64,000 nucleotides of DNA, taken from positions 795,001-859,000 of the forward strand of contig NC_061152.1 of assembly GCF_905220365.1 (NCBI RefSeq), in the 5' to 3' direction. A program made the translations under genes and the position numbers. Below, one piece after another: positions 10,546 to 23,800 of this stretch. The notes beneath the pieces are model-generated. The model saw only the letters and a list, made by a program, of their open reading frames with translations. It did not search any database and was not told the origin of the DNA. The stretch's first letter is position 1; each line of letters starts with the position of its first letter. The stretch is from Vanessa cardui. Lineage: Eukaryota; Arthropoda; Insecta; Lepidoptera; Nymphalidae.

Positions 10546-13500
10546 GTAAGATATGATGTCTGTGTCGTCATTTTATGTTATCTGTTTTAGGTGTCCTGGA
10601 ACAAATCCCTGACATTTTTCAAAGCCAAACACCGAACAATTTCCATTTGCCATTAATAATAAAAAAAAAGATATCATTGATTGCCAGACTTTTTTTATGG
10701 GCCTAGGTCTGAGGGTGGGCGCTTCTACGTCTCCATCGTTTGGAGAAACCAAGTTTTGAATAACAACAACAACAACAGCCTGTAAATTCCCACTGCTAGG
10801 CTAAAGGCCTCCTCTCCCTTTAAGGAGAAGGTTTGGAACATATTCCACCACGCTGTTCCAATGCGGGTTGCTGTAATACACATGTGGCAGAATTTTTATT
10901 CACTTGGTGCTAAACTGCACCGGTGTAGAGAAAATTAAGAAAAGCTATAGATGCAGATGTTAAATAGATCGTAAAATCATTATAAGAGAAGGATAAGTAA
11001 CTCTTTTGTTTAAGTTCTTCAAGGATGGAATATACCTGAGGTGCTTGTTGTATGTTGACGGTCGGGTGAGCCGTGAGCCAGTATAACTGCAGACGTTTTT
11101 GCATATATGAAACTGTGTAGTTTCATGTCATTTTTTTCTCCAAAGTATCAAACCTGGATCGTACATAGCTTAACATTGAATACGATAGTGTAAAAGTATT
11201 AATGAACAGTGCTGTTAATTAGTAGTCTCTTCCTAAGTAAATAATACATTATTATAACTGTTAATGTTTTTATAAATTCGTCTCGTTTCAGTTGTGCAGC
11301 ACAGTACGGAGCACTGTTAGAACATGTTGAGACTCCTAAACGAAAGAAACGCAACTCGGAAGGTGGCGTCGAGACACCACAGGAGAGCATCCTCAAACAA
11401 CTCACTCAGCAACGGATTCTTGAGATACAGAGTACGCTGAGCGAGATGAACAACCAATATGAACAGTTGAAGGTAGGATCCTACTAATGTTATTTATTCA
11501 TTTATTTATTTGCAAGAATATGGTACACAATACAGGTGTTCATTAATATAAATTCTCATATTCTACCGATTTATCGGTGTGCAAAATATTAAACAGGCAA
11601 TAAATAATAATTTATATAACATTAACAAAAGCAAGACTACCATAAATTCAATCACATTAAAATAAAATAATAAAATAAAATTAAGGAATAAATAATTTAG
11701 ATTACAAAAAATAAGGATTACATATCCGTGATATGCTAACATTGCGGCTTCTTTAGTGGCTACTTTTTTGAGACGTTTTAAAACGTATACAAATTTCTCA
11801 ATTTTATCACATATTGCATTCACATGTTCTTTCCAATTACAGTCTTTGTCTACTGGACCCCTAAAAATAATGTTGAATTAACGTTTTCAAGTTTCGTATT
11901 GTTCCCTGATACATTTATATCTAAAAAATTACTATTCGATGTTTGAAATTGTATAATTTTAGTTTTAGATAGATTGATTTGTAGATTATTATTATCTAGC
12001 CAGTTTATTACTTTTGTCAAAACGGTGTTGGCTTCCCGTTCAATATCCTGTCTATTGTTACATTTTATATTAATTGTTGTATCATCAGCAAATAAGATAC
12101 ATTCGTGATTTAACGCATGTGGCATGTCGTTTATATAAATAAGAAATAGTAAAGGTCCTAGAACACTCCCTTGTGGAACTCCGTAGCGATTTACCAGATA
12201 ATTAGAGAAAAAAAATTGCCTTTTAAACTTGCAAACTTTTGTTATACACACACATTGTTCTCTGTTATATAGGTAACTTTTAAACCATTCGAGCTGTTGA
12301 CCTCTAACACCATACCTATACATTTTTTGTAATAGTAAATTGTGAGATACGAAATCGAAAGCCTTAATAAATGCAACCCACGAGAAGCTTCATAGCCAAT
12401 GCGACAGTGAGTTGCCGAGTCTGTACTATCTCTGATCCAGTTCGGAGCAGGACAGTAAAGTTTTACTTAAACAGCTAAAAGATAGAAGAAGTACTCAGTA
12501 TTTTTGTATTCCGATTTGAAGTGAGTGAGTCAGTGTAACTGCAGACACAAGGGACATAACATCTTAGTAACCAAGGTTGGTGCATCGGCGATGAAAGGGA
12601 TAGTAAATTTTATACAGCGCCATTGCATATGGGCGGTGGTGACCACTTACCATCAAGTGGCACATATACTCGTCCGTCCAACAACAACAAAAACAGCCTG
12701 TAAATTCCCACTGTGCTTAACACGAATCAGCGGTGCTTGCCTGGGTTTGATACGCAATCATCGGTTAAGATGCACGCGATCTAACCACTGGGCCATCTCG
12801 TCCTCCAACCATCAGCATAAAAGACAGCGGCAAGCGACTTTGTTTTATACTGTGCAATGAAGATGAGGTTCTGTGTGTATGTGTTGGGTTGGGTATGTGT
12901 TGGGTTTCAGAATGAAATAGCGGAGGTACGCAGCCAGGCGACGGGCGAGGAGCGCATCCAGGAGTTGTGGGCGGGCATCGAGGCGGCCAAGCGCGCCCGG
13001 GAGCGCGAGTGCGCCCGCCGCGCCGCCTGGCTCAAGGAGCGCGACGAGCGCCGCGCGCGCGCCGAGCGCACCTGGCGCCCCGCGCACACGCCGCCCCCCA
13101 CCCGTGAGTAACACCCCCCCCCACAGCCTGGTGACCGCCGATGAGATGGCCCAGTGGTTAGAACGCGAGATAGATGGTATTCCACCACGCTGTTCCAATG
13201 CGGGTTGGTGGAATGCACGTGTGGCAGAATTTCGATGAAATTTGTCACATGCGGGTTTTCCTTCACCGCCGAGCACGAGATGAATTATAAATACAATTAA
13301 GCACATATATATAGTGGTGCTCGCCTGGACCCACAATCATGAAGTAACCTGCATTTGACTAATTTCATCGAAATTCTGCCACATTCGAAGGAACAGCGTC
13401 TGGAATATGTTCCAACCCAATTAATGGAAGAGGAGGCCTTAGCTCACCGGTGGGAAATTTACGGGCTGTTACTTTACTTTTTACAAGAAGAATCGTCGAT

Positions 13501-16500
13501 GATTAAACACTACCGCCATTTCGGAAAGCATCATCTAGCGGGAAGAAATGTCAAGAAACATACATAGTTGCTCCTTTCAAATGAACAGATTTACAATGCT
13601 GTTATTTACAGTAATTATTGTCCTGTGATGGAACCCGAGCCTAACTCAAGACGTTTCTTATTTTATTTTTTATGGTATAGGTTGGCGGACGAGCATATGG
13701 GCCACCTGTTGGTAAGTGGTCACCGTCACCCATAGACAATGACGCTGTATGAAATATTAATTAATCTTTACATCGTCAATGCGCCACCAACCTTGGGAAC
13801 TAAGATGTTATGTCCCTTGTGCCTGTAGTTACACTGGCTCACTCGCCCTTCAAACCGGAACACAACAATACTGAGTACTGTTATTTGGCGGAAGAATAAC
13901 TGATGAGTGGGTGGTACCTACCCAGGCGGGTAAAAAGCCCTACCACCAAGAAAAAAAGTAGTACTTCTTTCTAAAAAGTATTCCATTGTCAATTTGCAGC
14001 GACAGCGGCCCCGCCGTCCTCGCCGTTGCTGACGTCGCTGCTCAAGTCGTCGCCGGTGGTCACCACGCCGCAGCACATACCACACCCTGCGACGGTCGTT
14101 GGTGAGATATACTTTTTTTATTTGCGTACATACTTGAGTACTAGATCTGTCAGGAAAATTTCAACAGCAAACATTGTTGATTATTTGAGTATTCCAATTA
14201 ATTTAAGCGGAGCCAATTGCTCAGTGGTAAGAACGCGTGCACCTTAACCGATGATCGCGGGTTCAAACCCAGGAAAGTACTCAATTTTCACTTGCTTAAT
14301 TTGTATTAATGTTTGTATACGCACAACCCAAACCACTGGACGGATGGGGCTGTAATTGGCATTTGGATTTGATTAATTTCACCCCTAAGGGGTAAATAAT
14401 ATAAGATTTATTCGAATGAAATTAGAGATTGGAGCTTCTATGATCTCTTATTTTAACCCCCAAAATTTATGTTTATATAAGATACTCTAAGAAAGGACAT
14501 AGACTACTGTTTTAAATCAAAATCAAAAAAAAATCAAAATATACTTTATTCAAGTGGGCTTTTACAAGCACTTTTGAATCGTCATTTTCCAATTAAGTGA
14601 AGCTACCACCGGTTCGGAAAGTATATTCTACCGAGAAGAACCGGCAAGAAACTCGGTAATTAAAAATACAGTCATATTAGTTAAATACATTTATATATGT
14701 ATGTAATGTAATGTCTGGAAGTCACCTGTTTTAACTGTACGCTTTTTTATCATCTATAAAATCTTGTATCGAATAATATGCCTCTTTATAAAACAAAGTC
14801 GATTCCTCTATCCCTATATCCATATTTACTCTTAAATCTTTAAAACTACGCAACGGATTTTGATGCAGTTTTCTCAATAGATAGAGCGATTCGAGAGGAA
14901 GGTTTTTGTATATAGTACATGAACAATATAGTAGAGGAACACTGATCATTTTAGAGGTTTCTAATGTGATAAATAAACACATTTTTTGCGCTTACATTGC
15001 AATTTACTCTTTTTCAACATTTAAAAAAATACACTCATGTGTTTAACCAACACTCAGGTCTCAGGTCTCATGTCAGGTCTCATGTCAGGTCTCATGTCAG
15101 GTCTTGGTGTTTCCAGATTCCGTGTCCCCATCAGCTGGCGCTCCGACGCTGTCCCTGCTGCTGGAACAGGCCCAGGACAGCAAGAACGCAGCCATTGAAC
15201 ACATCAAGAGTCAACTGGTGCAGATAGAACATCAGCTCAAAGGTACTGGAATATGAACTGTATTTGAATGGCAGTAGAGTTTATTTCAGTTTACATATCT
15301 AATAGGCTAATTTACAAAGAATACCAGCTCAAATATGTACTCTATTTGAATGGCCGTAGAGTTTATTTCAGTTTACATATCTAATAGGCTATTTTACAAA
15401 GAATACCAGCTCAAATATGTACTCTATTTGAATGGCCGTAGAGTTTATTTCAGTTTACATATCTAATAGGCTATTTTACAAAGACACTAGCTCAAAGGTA
15501 CTGGAATATTAACTCTATTTGAATGGCCGTAGAGGTTATTTCAGTTTACATATCTAATAGGCTATTTTACAAAGACACTAGCTCAAAGGTACTGGAATAT
15601 AAACTCTATTTGAATGGGCATAGAGATTATTTCAGTTTACATATCTAATAGGATATTTGACAATGCGAAAAATAAATTGTGTATTATTGTAATCAGTGTA
15701 TATTATGAGTTTATAAATGGTTGTTTACTAACGAAAGTTGAAAATAATACTTAATTTATTCGAAAATCAATAAATAAAATTGCAATTTTCAAACGTTTGT
15801 CACGTGACATCGCTCCTGATCGGCCGGGCTTATGATGATGTCACTTTCTTGTAAACTTTGCTTTTCTACTCTATGTACCACAGATTAAAATACAGCAAGG
15901 TGACGTCACCGACCGCATAGCAGCGCCATATTGTCCGAGTATCGTTTTCGCGCGCTATTTAAATATGGAATTTTTAATATGATATTTTTCAGCAAATATG
16001 TAATAGAAATAAAAAACACAACTTTTACTGAGTTCCTTAACCTCTACTAAATAATATAAAATGGATATAAAAAACCAGTCAAATAGCCTATTGTAGGACA
16101 CCACAATAGGCTATTTGACAATATGAACTCTATTTGAATTACCATAGAGGTTATTCTAGATTGTTGAAATAATGTTCTATAACTAATTGTTATAGAACAT
16201 TCTTAAATCTGAAATTTACCTCACATTTAGGTAGCTTCTATATTTGGGCTAAACATACCTACCCCTACCTTAAAAAAAAGTATGGAATTAATACCTGTTG
16301 ACTTCCAGGCAGGATGTATTACATACATGTATAATTGTATTCAACTAACACGACTGTGTTTTCAAATGTTCAAGAGTTTTAAGGACTGAGTTTCTTACCG
16401 GTTCTTCTCGGTAGAATCTGCATTCCAAACCGGTGGAAGCTTTACTTGATATAGTTGTTCAATGACGATTAAAAAGTGCTCGTAAAAGCCTATTCGAATA

Positions 16501-19500
16501 AAGCTTATTTCTAAAACTAATCAAAATCAAAATCAAAATAATCTCTATTCAAGTGGGCTTTCACAAGCACTTTTGAATCGTCATTTAACAATTAAGTGAA
16601 GCTACCACCGGTTCGGAAAGCAGATTCTACCGAGAAGAACCAGCAAGAAACTCAGTAGTTACTCTTTTTCAACATTTAAAAATACAAAGTCATGTTAGTT
16701 AATACAATTATTTAAATTAACATATCCAGCGTGGAAGTCAACAGGTATTAATTAATTCCACGCTTTTTTATCATCTACAAAATCTTGTATCGAGTAATAC
16801 GCCTTTTTTACCAAAGTATTTTTTATAAACGATTTGAATTTACGAAGATATAAATATAAATGACCATTCCAATATAGCTGTCCTTGTCTTTCCCACCATG
16901 TTATATCTCTCGTCTCTCTCTCTCAGCGAGCACGCATCTAATATAGCTCTCCTTGTCTTTCCCACCATGTTATATCTCTTGTCTCGCTTTCAGCGAGCAC
17001 GCAATTAATATAGCTCTCCTTGTCTTTCCCACCATGTTATATCTTTCGTCTCTCTCTCAGCGAGCACGCATCTAATATAGCTCTCCTTGTCTTTCCCACC
17101 ATGTTATATCTCTCGTCTCTCTCTCAGCGAGCACGCATCTAATATAGCTCTCCTTGTCTTTCCCACCATGTTATATCTCTTGTCTCTCTCTCTCAGCGAG
17201 CACGCATCTAATAAAGCTCTCCTTGTCTTTCCCACCATGTTATATCTCTTGTCTCGCTCTCAGCGAGCACGCATCTAATATAGCTCTCCTTGTCTTTCTC
17301 TCCGCGTTATATCTCTTGTCTCTGTATCAGCGAGCACGCATCTAACATAGCTCTCCTTGTCTTTCTCACCGCGTTATATATTTTGTTTCTCTCTCTCAGC
17401 AAGCACGCATCTAATATAGCTGTCCTTGTCTTTCCGACCACGTTATGTATTTTGTTTCTCTCTCTCTCTCAGCGAGCACGCATCTAATATAGCTCTCCTT
17501 GTCTTTCCCTCCGCGTTATATATTTTGTTTCTCTCTCTCTCAGCGAGCACGCATCTAATATAGCTCTCCTTGTGTTTCCCTCCGCGTTATATCTCTTGTC
17601 TCTCTCTCAGCGAGCACGCATCTAATATAGCTGTCCTTGTCTTTCCCACCATGTTATATCTCTCGTCTCTCTCTCAGCGAGCACGAATCTAATATAGCTC
17701 TCCTTGTCTTTCCCACGATGCTATATCTCTTGTCTCTCTCAGCGAGCACGCATCTAATATAGCTGTCCTTGTCTTTCCCACCATGTTATATCTCTTGTCT
17801 CGCTCTCAGCGAGCACGCATCTAATATAGCTCTCCTTGTCTTTCCCACCATGTTATATCTCTCGTCTCTCTCTCTCAGCGAGCACGCATCTAATATAGCC
17901 CTCCTTGTCTTTCCCACCGCGTTATATATTTTGTTTCTCTCTCTCTCAGCGAGCACGCAGGCGACGGTGGCGCCGCAGCCGGTCGTGCAGCCGGCGCCCG
18001 CCGTGGACATCGACGACATCGAAATCAAGGCTGAGGACGTGTACGCTTTCAGGGACATCGACATCCACATCCCGCCGGTGACGGCGCTGCACAAGGGGAA
18101 CGTCAGGTGAAATGGACTTACGTGCCTGTAAATTTCCCACTGCTGAAGTGAAGGCCTCCTCTTATTGCGGAATTTTGCGGAGTCGGAACTTGGCGTTATT
18201 AGCTTACAATCGCACGAGATAGATGGTAATCTAACGATGTTTGTAATCTCACGGTGACATGTCTCGGCTCTAGAGAGTCTCTCTGTAAAGTCGAGATGGC
18301 CCAGTGGTTATAAAGCGTGCATCTTAACCGATGATTGCGGGTTCAAACCCAGGCAAGCACCGCTGATTCATGTGCTTAATTTGTCTTTATAATTCATCTC
18401 GAGCTCAGCGGTGAAGGAAAGCATCGTGAGGAAACCCGCATGTGACAAATTTCATAGAAATTGTACCACATGTGTATTCCACAAACCCGCATTGGAAGAG
18501 CGTTGTCGAATATATTTCAAACCTTCTCCTCAAAGGGAGAGGAGGCCTTTAGCCCAGCAGTGGGAATTTACAGCCTGTTGTTATTGTTTGTTGTTGTTTT
18601 GTGACATGTGAAATTATCTTCCAGGGTGGCCGAGAAACCGATACCGAAGAAAGAGGTCGAAGCGCCGCCGTCCGAACCGGAAGTGATTGACCCGCCGGCC
18701 GTAGAAGTCAAGGTCATTATTAGTCGATAAAAAAAACATCACTAAAGTCGAATTCGAACGTCTAGTATTAAATACTAGCACCTCATTGGTCGATGTGCAT
18801 CTAGAGACTAGTATCTCTATATAGATAGGTATCTCGTACTAGCGAGATACGTATCTATATAGAGATACTGCCCCGGCTTCGCACGGGCGCAATATAGATA
18901 CTAGATATACTACAGAATATGTTTATTTACGACATTTTTGTATGGTATAGCTTGGCGGACGAGTATATTGGCCACGTGTTGGTAAGTGGTCACCATCGCC
19001 CATAGGCAATGACACTGTAAGAAAAATTAACTATTCCTTACATCGTCAATACGCTTGGGAACTAAGATGCTATGTCCCTTGTGCCTGTAGTTACACTGGC
19101 TCACTCACCCTTTCTTTTTAAAATATGGCACAACATCACATACATTACTCTGATCCCGATGTGAGTAGCTAACGCACTTGTGTTGTGGAAGATCAGAAGT
19201 AACGACGGCACAAACATCCAGACTCGAGACGACGTAGACAACTAATGGTAATCTACATCGTTTCGGCCGGGCGAACCCGGGACCTCGGAGTGCCGTAACC
19301 ATGGAAACCGGTGTACACACTCGACCACGGAGGTCGTTAATAAGTCTACCAAATGTAAACACTGATTGGGAGGCTCCCCCCCACTTAAGATAAGGTTTTC
19401 CTAGTTATATATATATATATATATGTTAATATTCTTCAGGAGGAACCGGTCCCGGAAGCTAAGGTCGTTGAAGAAGCTCTGACGCCGGATGTGATGGAAA

Positions 19501-20849
19501 CTGTATGTATTCTTATTAATATCTGTAAGAGTTTGCCCTGTGTCTGTGTTTCCCCCTGGAAATGGGGGGGGGGGTATGTGGGGCTCGCCAGTGCCCAAGA
19601 CGCTGAGTGTGCCCCGGTACACTGGAATACCCACTACAAACCAGCGGTACCCTCTCCGTCTTTTCATAGGGCGCCACAGGATTGCTTTCGCATACTGTGA
19701 CGTACTAACGGTAAGGACGTCTTATCCAAGAACAGCCCTACTTCCGGTTTCCATGGGTATGCCAAGGTTTCCATGGGTATGCTACTCCGAGGTATATAGG
19801 ATATTCCATTGTGCTGTTGCTGGTTTTGGAACATATCCGACAACGCTGTTCCAATGCGGGCTGGCGGAATGCACATGCGGCAGAATTTCAATGAAATTAG
19901 ACACATGCAGGTTTCCTCACGATGTTTTCCTTCACCGCCGAGCACGAGATGAATTATAAACACAAATTAAACGCATGAATATTCATTAGTGGTTTAGTTC
20001 TAATCACTGAGTCATCTTGGCTCAAGTATAGTATAGTAGTTCAAGATTGTTATGTAAGATAAGACAACCACAAGGATAGGACAGGACACTCCACTGCGCC
20101 CACGGCACCCTGACCCATTGGACCCAAAAGTTGTGTCATGCCCGGGCAAGGAGGCATGCCTCGAGGCCTTGGAAAGTGGGGGGGGGGGTGTGGGACTCCC
20201 GGAGCCCTGGACGCCGAGTGCGCCCAAGTACGCCGGGTTTACCCACTAAAAAACCAGCGGTACCCTCTCCGTCTTTCGGCGGGCGCCACGGGATCGCTTA
20301 CGCATGCTACCGTGACGCCCTGACGGTCCACCAATGCGGGCCTCTGACACGATTGCTAACTTCAATAATTTAATGTTTCAAGGTCGAAGAGCAAGAACCG
20401 GAAATAGAAGAGAAGGCACCCGAACCAAAGGAAACGGAAGTTAAAATAGCGTTTCCGGAAGTCAAATTTCCGACGCTGGAAATCAAGGTTATACAACTCG
20501 ACGAGCACAAGGATTCGCAGGTCAAAGAGGAGGTCAAAGAACCGGAGCCGGAACCGGAACCGGAAATAGAACCGGTACCGCCTGAAGTTGGAACGGAGAA
20601 TGTGGAGGATGGACAAGAGATGCCTAATGATGAAGAGAAGATCGCGGATGAACCGTAAGTATAATTTTTTAGAGTAAATAAAATATGTCCCCCGTGGAAG
20701 ATTTGCATTGGGATTTGTGCAAATCCGTCTGGGTAGGTAACACACACTTCAGATATCCTTTATCCTTAACACAGGTTATTTAATTAGCCTAGCTAGGATA
20801 GCCAGTACTTTTCAACCGACTTCCAAAAGGAGGAGGTTATCAATTCGTC

Positions 20850-20888
<39 letters not shown>

Positions 20889-23800
20889 GTTACCTCATAA
20901 CTTTTCACTGGGTGGACCGATTTTGATAATTTTTTTTTCGTTTGAAAGGTAGTGCTTCCCGTGGGGTCCCATTTTTTTTTTATTTTTTTCCGATGATGGT
21001 ATCCATATGAAAACGACATAAGTCTTAAATTTGCATTATGTATATGCGCGACAAATCGGTGAATAACTGAAAATCACGTTAACCAATTTTGATAATTCTT
21101 TTTTTATTATAAAATATATACTTCAAGGGTAATTTGGTGAAAGTTTGGTAAGGTTCTGAGCACAGGATCCATGACAAAGTAACGGAACGGAAGGGAACGG
21201 AACAATTCTGAGGAGCACGTTAGCGATACTCAGTCGAATCTTTTATTTATAGGTTATTTGGATATTTGAGTCACCTTCCGTAATGTGGTTATGTTTATGT
21301 AATTATCATAGTCGAATATTGTAATCAACTAGCTACCCACCCCGGCTTCGCACGGGTGCAATACTGATACTAAATATACTACAGATTTTTTGTATTTACG
21401 ACATCACATCGCAAACTTCTAAAATTATCAGTGTTTCTTTACTATATTGTTCATGTATTATATACACAAACCTTCCCCTTGAATCACACTATCTTTTAAA
21501 AAAAACCGCATCAAAATCCGTTGCGTAGATTTAAAGATATTGGGACAGGGAAAGCGACTTTGTTTTATACTATGTAGTGATGGAACTCCTATACGGCTCG
21601 CAGTTAGGGTGCGATATGGGGCAGAATTTCTTACTATCTTTAATCAAATTTTGTGTATGTGATGTGATGTCATATGATGTACGAAATATAGTTGGTCTTT
21701 TTCAAAGTTTTTTTGCTGAGTTCGATTACAGCTCTTTCGAGGGATCCTTGTAGTTTACGCCGCGTGACGTATTAAATCGCATCCACAAATTATTCGCAAG
21801 TTTCTTTTGAAATTGTCCTCGAAGTAGTTTCTGACTCATATAAACGGAACGCTTAATCTATCCATATTAAAAAAAATTAGTTAGTCAACATCAGCTTCAT
21901 TTAAAATCAAAAATAAATAAAAATTTTAACAAAAAGAAAAACCGACTTCAAACAAAACACTATTTTAAAACAAATGAATATGCACAAAAAAGTAATAAAA
22001 ATAATTGCGTATTTAACATATTTTTTAGAGTCTTCCTAAGTTAAATGAAATGAAAAATATTAGACTACTTAAAAGTCGATTAACGATTATATCATGTAGT
22101 TATAATTATTGTTATATTTGGAGTCGGTGTCGGAGGAATATTTACGGTGGTGACCACTTACCACCAGGTAGTCTATCAGAAATGGGCCTATATACAAATT
22201 TTAGGTTGCTGTTTTTCTGTCTTGGAAAATTTAATTTCTCTGCGTTTCTCTACCATAATATGCATGTATTATACATGTAAACCATCCTCTTGAATCGCTC
22301 TATCTATTGACGAAAACCGCATCAAAATGCGTCGCGTAGTTTAAAAGATCCAAGCGTAAACACAGGAAGGTGCTTTGTTATATCATTACACAGTATAAAA
22401 CAAAGTCGCTCACCGCTGTCTGTCCCTATGTATGCTTAGATCTTTGAAATTACGCGACGGATTTTGATGTGGTTTTTGTTAATAGATAGAGTGTTTCGAG
22501 AGGAAGGTTTTTGTGTATAATACATGGACAATGTAGTAAAGAAACACTGATAATTTTAGAGGTTTCTAACGTGATGTAAATAAATATATTTTTGTGTCAA
22601 TAGTACTGTGAACGTTGTAAGATATTCTGTAGAATATTTAGTATCAGCATTGCATCTGTGCAAAGTACCATTAAGATCGCTAGTACCAATAAGATAATCT
22701 TATAATAAGATTCCGCAGACATTTTTAACTTTGCCGTCTCGTAAATTCAAATCGTTTGTAAAAAATACATCGGTAAAAAAGGCGTATTTTTCGATACAAG
22801 ATTTTGTAGATAATAAAAAAGCGTGGAGTTAATACCTGTTGACTTTCAAGCAGGATATATTAATTTAAATAATTGTATCAACTAACATGACTGTATTTTT
22901 TTAAATATTGAAAAAGAGTAACTACTGAGTTTCTTGGCGGTTCTTCTCGGTAGAATCTACTTTCCGAACCGGTGGTAGCTTCACTTAATTGTTAAACGAT
23001 TCAAAAGTGCTTGTAAAAGTCCACTTAAATAAAGTTTATTTATGATTTTGATTTGCCAATAGATGTTTTAAATAGTGTAATAATTTCAGAGAGCAAATTC
23101 AAGAATCACCAGCTACAGTGGCCGAAGAAGCAGTAGAACCGCCACCAGTAGAACTCCAGCCTGAAGAAGAAGCTGTCCCAGATCCCCAGGACATACCTCT
23201 GCCACCGGAAGTTAAGTCCACAGAGGATGAGAAAGAAGGTAACTGGGATACACTACTCACGTGCCTCGGAAAGCACGTAACAGCAACACCCTGTCAATTC
23301 CCAGTGCTGGGCTAAAGACCTCCTCTCCCTTTGAGGAGAAGGTTTTGGAAGATATTCCACCACGCTGTTCTAATGCGGGTCGGTGGAATACACATGTGGC
23401 AGAATTTCTATGAAATTTGTCACATGCAGGTTTCCTCGCGATGTTTTCCTTCACCGCTGAGCACGAGATGAATTATAAAGACAAATTAAGCACATGAATC
23501 AGCGGTGCTTGCCTGGGTTTGAACCCGCAATCATCGGTTAAGATGCACGCGTTCTAACCACGCGGCCGTGTTTGCGGAAAGCACGTATAGTACGACACAA
23601 CTTGATGTCGCATCGGCAAAATTCGTAAAACCGATCACATCCGAATTGAGTACGCCATTCCAAATTATCGATATTTATTTCTCATGTGAATATGATCTTC
23701 ACACAAACGCAGTAACGTGTAATATCACACGACCCAATATATTCGTCAATTCGACGCGTCGCTTCACACGCACTCGCTGTCTCGGGTCGAACTGACGCGG

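Noticed and set aside
16900..17950. Hydrophobic repeat peptides (FPTMLYLLS type)
   Set aside because: Frames through the 68-bp minisatellite; intronic.
16863..17959. CRISPR-like regular array
   Set aside because: Units are contiguous and nearly identical with no unique spacers; it is a eukaryotic minisatellite.
23118..23315. ORF running past 23238
   Set aside because: The part beyond 23238 is intron and SINE; the donor AAGAAG|GTAACT in phase 1 joins correctly to 24225.
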